Source: Serratia sp. AKBS12 (GTDB lineage: Bacteria; Pseudomonadota; Gammaproteobacteria; Enterobacterales; Enterobacteriaceae). Taken from it: a stretch of DNA of 64,000 nt. The stretch covers positions 186,001-250,000 of the forward strand of contig NZ_JANUSB010000015.1 of NCBI RefSeq assembly GCF_024793895.1, in the 5' to 3' direction. Each line of letters opens with the position of its first letter. Positions within the stretch are counted from its first letter, which is position 1. This document shows, piece by piece, positions 61,694 to 64,000 of the stretch. The translations under genes and the position numbers were made by a program. The notes under the pieces were generated by a model. That model saw only the letters and a list, made by a program, of their open reading frames with translations, was not told the origin of the DNA and searched no databases.

Positions 61694-62473
61694 ATGAACC
61701 ATATCCATGAGTGTGCCTGTGCGCAGCATCTGGCGCAGGGCTTTGCCAGACAGTCGGCGAGCATCGGTGAAGGGGAAATTTACCAGATCTCACTAATGAG
61801 CGCGCTGATTGGCGGGGTGTACGAGGGAGACGTCACCATTGCCGAACTGTTACGCCACGGTGATTTCGGCCTTGGTACCTTCAACCATCTGGACGGTGAA
61901 CTGATCGCCTTTGATCGAGAGATTCACCAGCTGCGCGCCGACGGCAGCGCTCGTCCAGCCAACCCTGAGCAAAAAACGCCGTTTGCGGTAGTGACCTTTT
62001 TCAAACCGAGCGTTACCCAACATTTCGACCGACCGATCACCAAAGACCAATTGCACCAATGCATTGATGAACAGGTGGCATCACCCAACCTGTTCTGCGC
62101 ACTGCGCGTCGACGGTGAATTCAACCACCTGGAAACCCGCACCGTACCGCGCCAGCAGCGGCCTTACAAACCGATGCTCGAAGCCATTGAAGCGCAGCCA
62201 ACCTTTGCCTTTCGGCGGCGTCGCGGCACGCTGGTCGGCTTCCGCTCGCCGGACTATATGCAGGGTATTGGCGTAGCCGGTTACCACGAACATTTCGTCA
62301 CCGACGATCGCAGCGGTGGCGGACACGTGCTTGATTACCAGCTCGACCACGGTCGCCTGCAATTTGGCGTTATTACGCGTCTCAATCTCCAATTGCCGCA
62401 TGATGCGGATTTTCTGCGCACCAACCTCTGTCCCGAGGATTTGGATCGCGCCATTCGTTCTGCCGAAGGCTAA
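61694..62473 (+). CDS. budA: Alpha-acetolactate decarboxylase BudA
   Basis: A 259-residue zinc enzyme that turns acetolactate into acetoin in the 2,3-butanediol pathway. Length equals the Klebsiella BudA. Family blocks are YQISLMSALIGGVYEGDVTIAELLRHGDFGLGTFNHLDGELIAFD, RTVPRQQRPYKPM, and the zinc-site segment GVAGYHEHFVTDDRSGGGHVLDYQL with three histidines. The ATG at 61694 lies behind GGAGGAG; the frame is open 14 codons earlier. budB follows 66 bases downstream. The pathway diverts pyruvate from acids and protects cells from acidification. Confidence 0.95.
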   Translation: MNHIHECACAQHLAQGFARQSASIGEGEIYQISLMSALIGGVYEGDVTIAELLRHGDFGLGTFNHLDGELIAFDREIHQLRADGSARPANPEQKTPFAVVTFFKPSVTQHFDRPITKDQLHQCIDEQVASPNLFCALRVDGEFNHLETRTVPRQQRPYKPMLEAIEAQPTFAFRRRRGTLVGFRSPDYMQGIGVAGYHEHFVTDDRSGGGHVLDYQLDHGRLQFGVITRLNLQLPHDADFLRTNLCPEDLDRAIRSAEG

Positions 62474-62539
62474 ACGGGCCCGCCGCCGTGCTGGCGGTTG
62501 ATTCTGCGGTAGGCGTTTTTTTGTTTATGAGGTGGAACC

Positions 62540-64000
62540 ATGAGTAAGCTAAATACGGACGAAAACTGGCAATGCGGTGCCGATCTGGTGGTGAAGAATC
62601 TTGAGGCGCAGGGGGTGAAACACGTATTTGGTATCCCGGGTGCCAAAATTGACCGGGTGTTCGACTCGCTGGAAGATACAGCGTCGATTCAGACCGTGGT
62701 AGTGCGGCATGAGGCCAACGCTGCGTTTATGGCGGCGGCGGTGGGGCGCCTGACCGGTAAGGCCGGGGTGGCATTGGTGACTTCCGGGCCGGGGAGTTCC
62801 AACCTGATCACCGGTCTGGCGACGGCCACTTCGGAAGGCGATGCGGTGGTGGCATTAGGTGGCGCGGTCAAACGCGCCGACAATCTTAAGCAGACTCACC
62901 AGAGCATGGACACCGTCAGCATGTTCCGCCCGGTGACCAAATATTGCGCCGAAGTGCACGCCGGTTCGGCGATTTCAGAAGTGATTGCCAACGCGTTTCG
63001 TACCGCCGAGTTTGGTCGTCCGGGGGCGGCATTTGTCAGCCTGCCAATGGATATCGTCAACGAACCGGTCAGCGCACCGGTATTGGCCGGCTGCCGGGTA
63101 CCACACCTGGGGGCGGCAGCCGGCGACGACATTCAGGACGCGGTAACGTTGATTCAGCAGGCCAAATGTCCGGTGCTGTTGCTTGGCCTGCAGGCCAGCC
63201 GGCCGGAAAACAGCGACGCGGTGCGTCAGTTGCTGTCCCGTACCCGTATGCCGGTAGTCGGCACCTATCAGGCCGCCGGGGTGATCGACGTCAACCATTT
63301 TGCGCGTTTTGCCGGTCGCGTCGGGCTGTTCAACAACCAGCCGGCGGACCAACTGTTGCAGCAGGCGGATTTGGTGGTCAGTGTCGGTTACGGCCCGATT
63401 GAATACGATCCCTGCATGTGGAACAGTCAGCGCCGATTGAAACTGGTGCACATCGACGTGCAACCGGCGGATATCGATACCTGTTATCGCCCCGACATTG
63501 AGCTGGTTGGCAACATCAGCGCCACCATTAATGCGATGACCGAAAGATTTGCAGGCGCACTGATGATCCCGCCGGCAGTAGAGACCATTCTGGCCGATCT
63601 GGGGCGTCAGCGTACCGAGTTGGCGGAGCGTGCGGCGCGACGGGACGGCATGCCGATCCATCCGCTGCGCATCGTCAAGGAACTGCAGGATATCGTCAGC
63701 GACGACGTCACGCTGTGCGTCGATATGGGCAGTTTTCACATCTGGATCGCGCGTTATCTTTACAGCTTCCGCGCACGACAGCTGTTGATTTCCAACGGTC
63801 AGCAAACCATGGGCGTCGCGCTGCCGTGGGCGATTGGTACCGCACTGGTGCGGCCCGGTGATAAAGTGCTGTCGATTTCCGGCGACGGCGGCTTTATGCA
63901 ATCGAGCATGGAGCTGGAAACCGCAGTACGGCTTAATGCCAATATCGTGCACGTTATCTGGGTCGACAACGCTTATAACATGGTGGAAATGCAGGAGTTG
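62540..64000 (+). CDS. budB: Catabolic acetolactate synthase BudB, N-terminal part (cut by window edge)
   Basis: A thiamine diphosphate enzyme that condenses two pyruvates to acetolactate. About 487 of the roughly 560 residues are present. Visible motifs are the ThDP-activating glutamate in [42 protein letters not shown], and the ThDP/metal site [16 protein letters not shown]...WVDNAYNM. The lack of the FAD-binding features seen in biosynthetic IlvB-type enzymes and the position after budA mark it as the catabolic form. GGTGGAA lies before the ATG at 62540. Confidence 0.95.
   Translation, partial: MSKLNTDENWQCGADLVVKNLEAQGVKHVFGIPGAKIDRVFDSLEDTASIQTVVVRHEANAAFMAAAVGRLTGKAGVALVTSGPGSSNLITGLATATSEGDAVVALGGAVKRADNLKQTHQSMDTVSMFRPVTKYCAEVHAGSAISEVIANAFRTAEFGRPGAAFVSLPMDIVNEPVSAPVLAGCRVPHLGAAAGDDIQDAVTLIQQAKCPVLLLGLQASRPENSDAVRQLLSRTRMPVVGTYQAAGVIDVNHFARFAGRVGLFNNQPADQLLQQADLVVSVGYGPIEYDPCMWNSQRRLKLVHIDVQPADIDTCYRPDIELVGNISATINAMTERFAGALMIPPAVETILADLGRQRTELAERAARRDGMPIHPLRIVKELQDIVSDDVTLCVDMGSFHIWIARYLYSFRARQLLISNGQQTMGVALPWAIGTALVRPGDKVLSISGDGGFMQSSMELETAVRLNANIVHVIWVDNAYNMVEMQEL

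Noticed and set aside
61302-61793. A 164-codon N-terminal extension of the LysR gene before budA
   Set aside because: It is cysteine/threonine-rich, unlike any LysR N-terminus, and would cross the bud promoter region; the HTH begins right after the ATG at 61301.

Overview
The window reads as a chromosomal segment of a Serratia species (Enterobacterales, GC-rich). The strongest pointers are a near-identical relative of the S. marcescens chitin-binding LPMO CBP21, a chiR regulator and a chiWXYZ holin/peptidase secretion cassette beside it, and a 2,3-butanediol budAB pair, all set into a backbone whose gene order largely follows E. coli (dapE-arsC-ypfM-acrD, nudK-tktB-talA, maeB, hemF-amiA-ypeA-yfeZ-yfeY-yfeX, cysPTWAM, crr-ptsI-ptsH-cysK-cysZ-zipA-ligA-ypeB, yfeH/yfeR). 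I found no transposase, integrase, tRNA, rRNA or CRISPR array.

Layout. 1-6.1 kb: dapE (cut by the window edge), an ArsC/Spx-like gene, a gap with the decayed tail of an acetyltransferase, a GNAT and a TPR gene, the 19-codon ypfM, and the AcrD-type efflux pump. 6.3-15.4 kb: a small winged-helix gene, then the nitrate-sensing pair narP/narQ, divergent from a complete napFDAGHBC periplasmic nitrate reductase operon with NarP/NarL-type heptamers between them. 15.5-19.3 kb: nudK, a transketolase gene (tktB) broken by what looks like a 23-bp deletion, and talA.

19.6-30.0 kb is an accessory block between talA and maeB, neighbours in E. coli. It holds two modules. The first (19.6-26.5 kb) has the composition of a tetritol (erythritol/threitol) pathway: an RpiB-type isomerase, a zinc alcohol dehydrogenase, a polyol permease, an SDR dehydrogenase, split DhaK/DhaL kinase subunits and a SorC/EryD-type regulator, with a strong CRP-like site in the divergent promoter region. 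The second (26.6-30.0 kb) is a chitin module: cbp21, chiR and chiWXYZ, a lambda-like lysis cassette (holin, M15 endopeptidase, nested i-/o-spanins) known in S. marcescens as the chitinase-releasing type 10 secretion system. The chiR ribosome-binding site contains a perfect 12-nt complement to the seed of the ChiX small RNA as I remember it from E. coli.

30.2-41.8 kb: maeB, the S-methylmethionine pair mmuP-mmuM under a MetJ-box array, a Fur-box-controlled ChaN-like lipoprotein, yaiI, hemF, amiA, ypeA, an OB-fold periplasmic protein, yfeZ, yfeY and the DyP-type peroxidase yfeX. 42-54.2 kb: sulfate/thiosulfate uptake and cysteine synthesis (cysPTWA, cysM, cysK, cysZ), a CpxRA-like two-component pair, a palindromic intergenic repeat, and the PTS core crr-ptsI-ptsH with a Cra site. 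54.4-64 kb: zipA, ligA, ypeB, yfeH/yfeR, a nucleotidyltransferase, a LysR regulator, budA and the start of budB (cut by the window edge).

Several sets work together: NarQ/NarP with nap; ChiR, CBP21 and ChiWXYZ in chitin attack; CysZ/CysPTWA feeding CysK/CysM; BudB and BudA making acetoin. All functions are inferred from sequence read by eye, without database searches.
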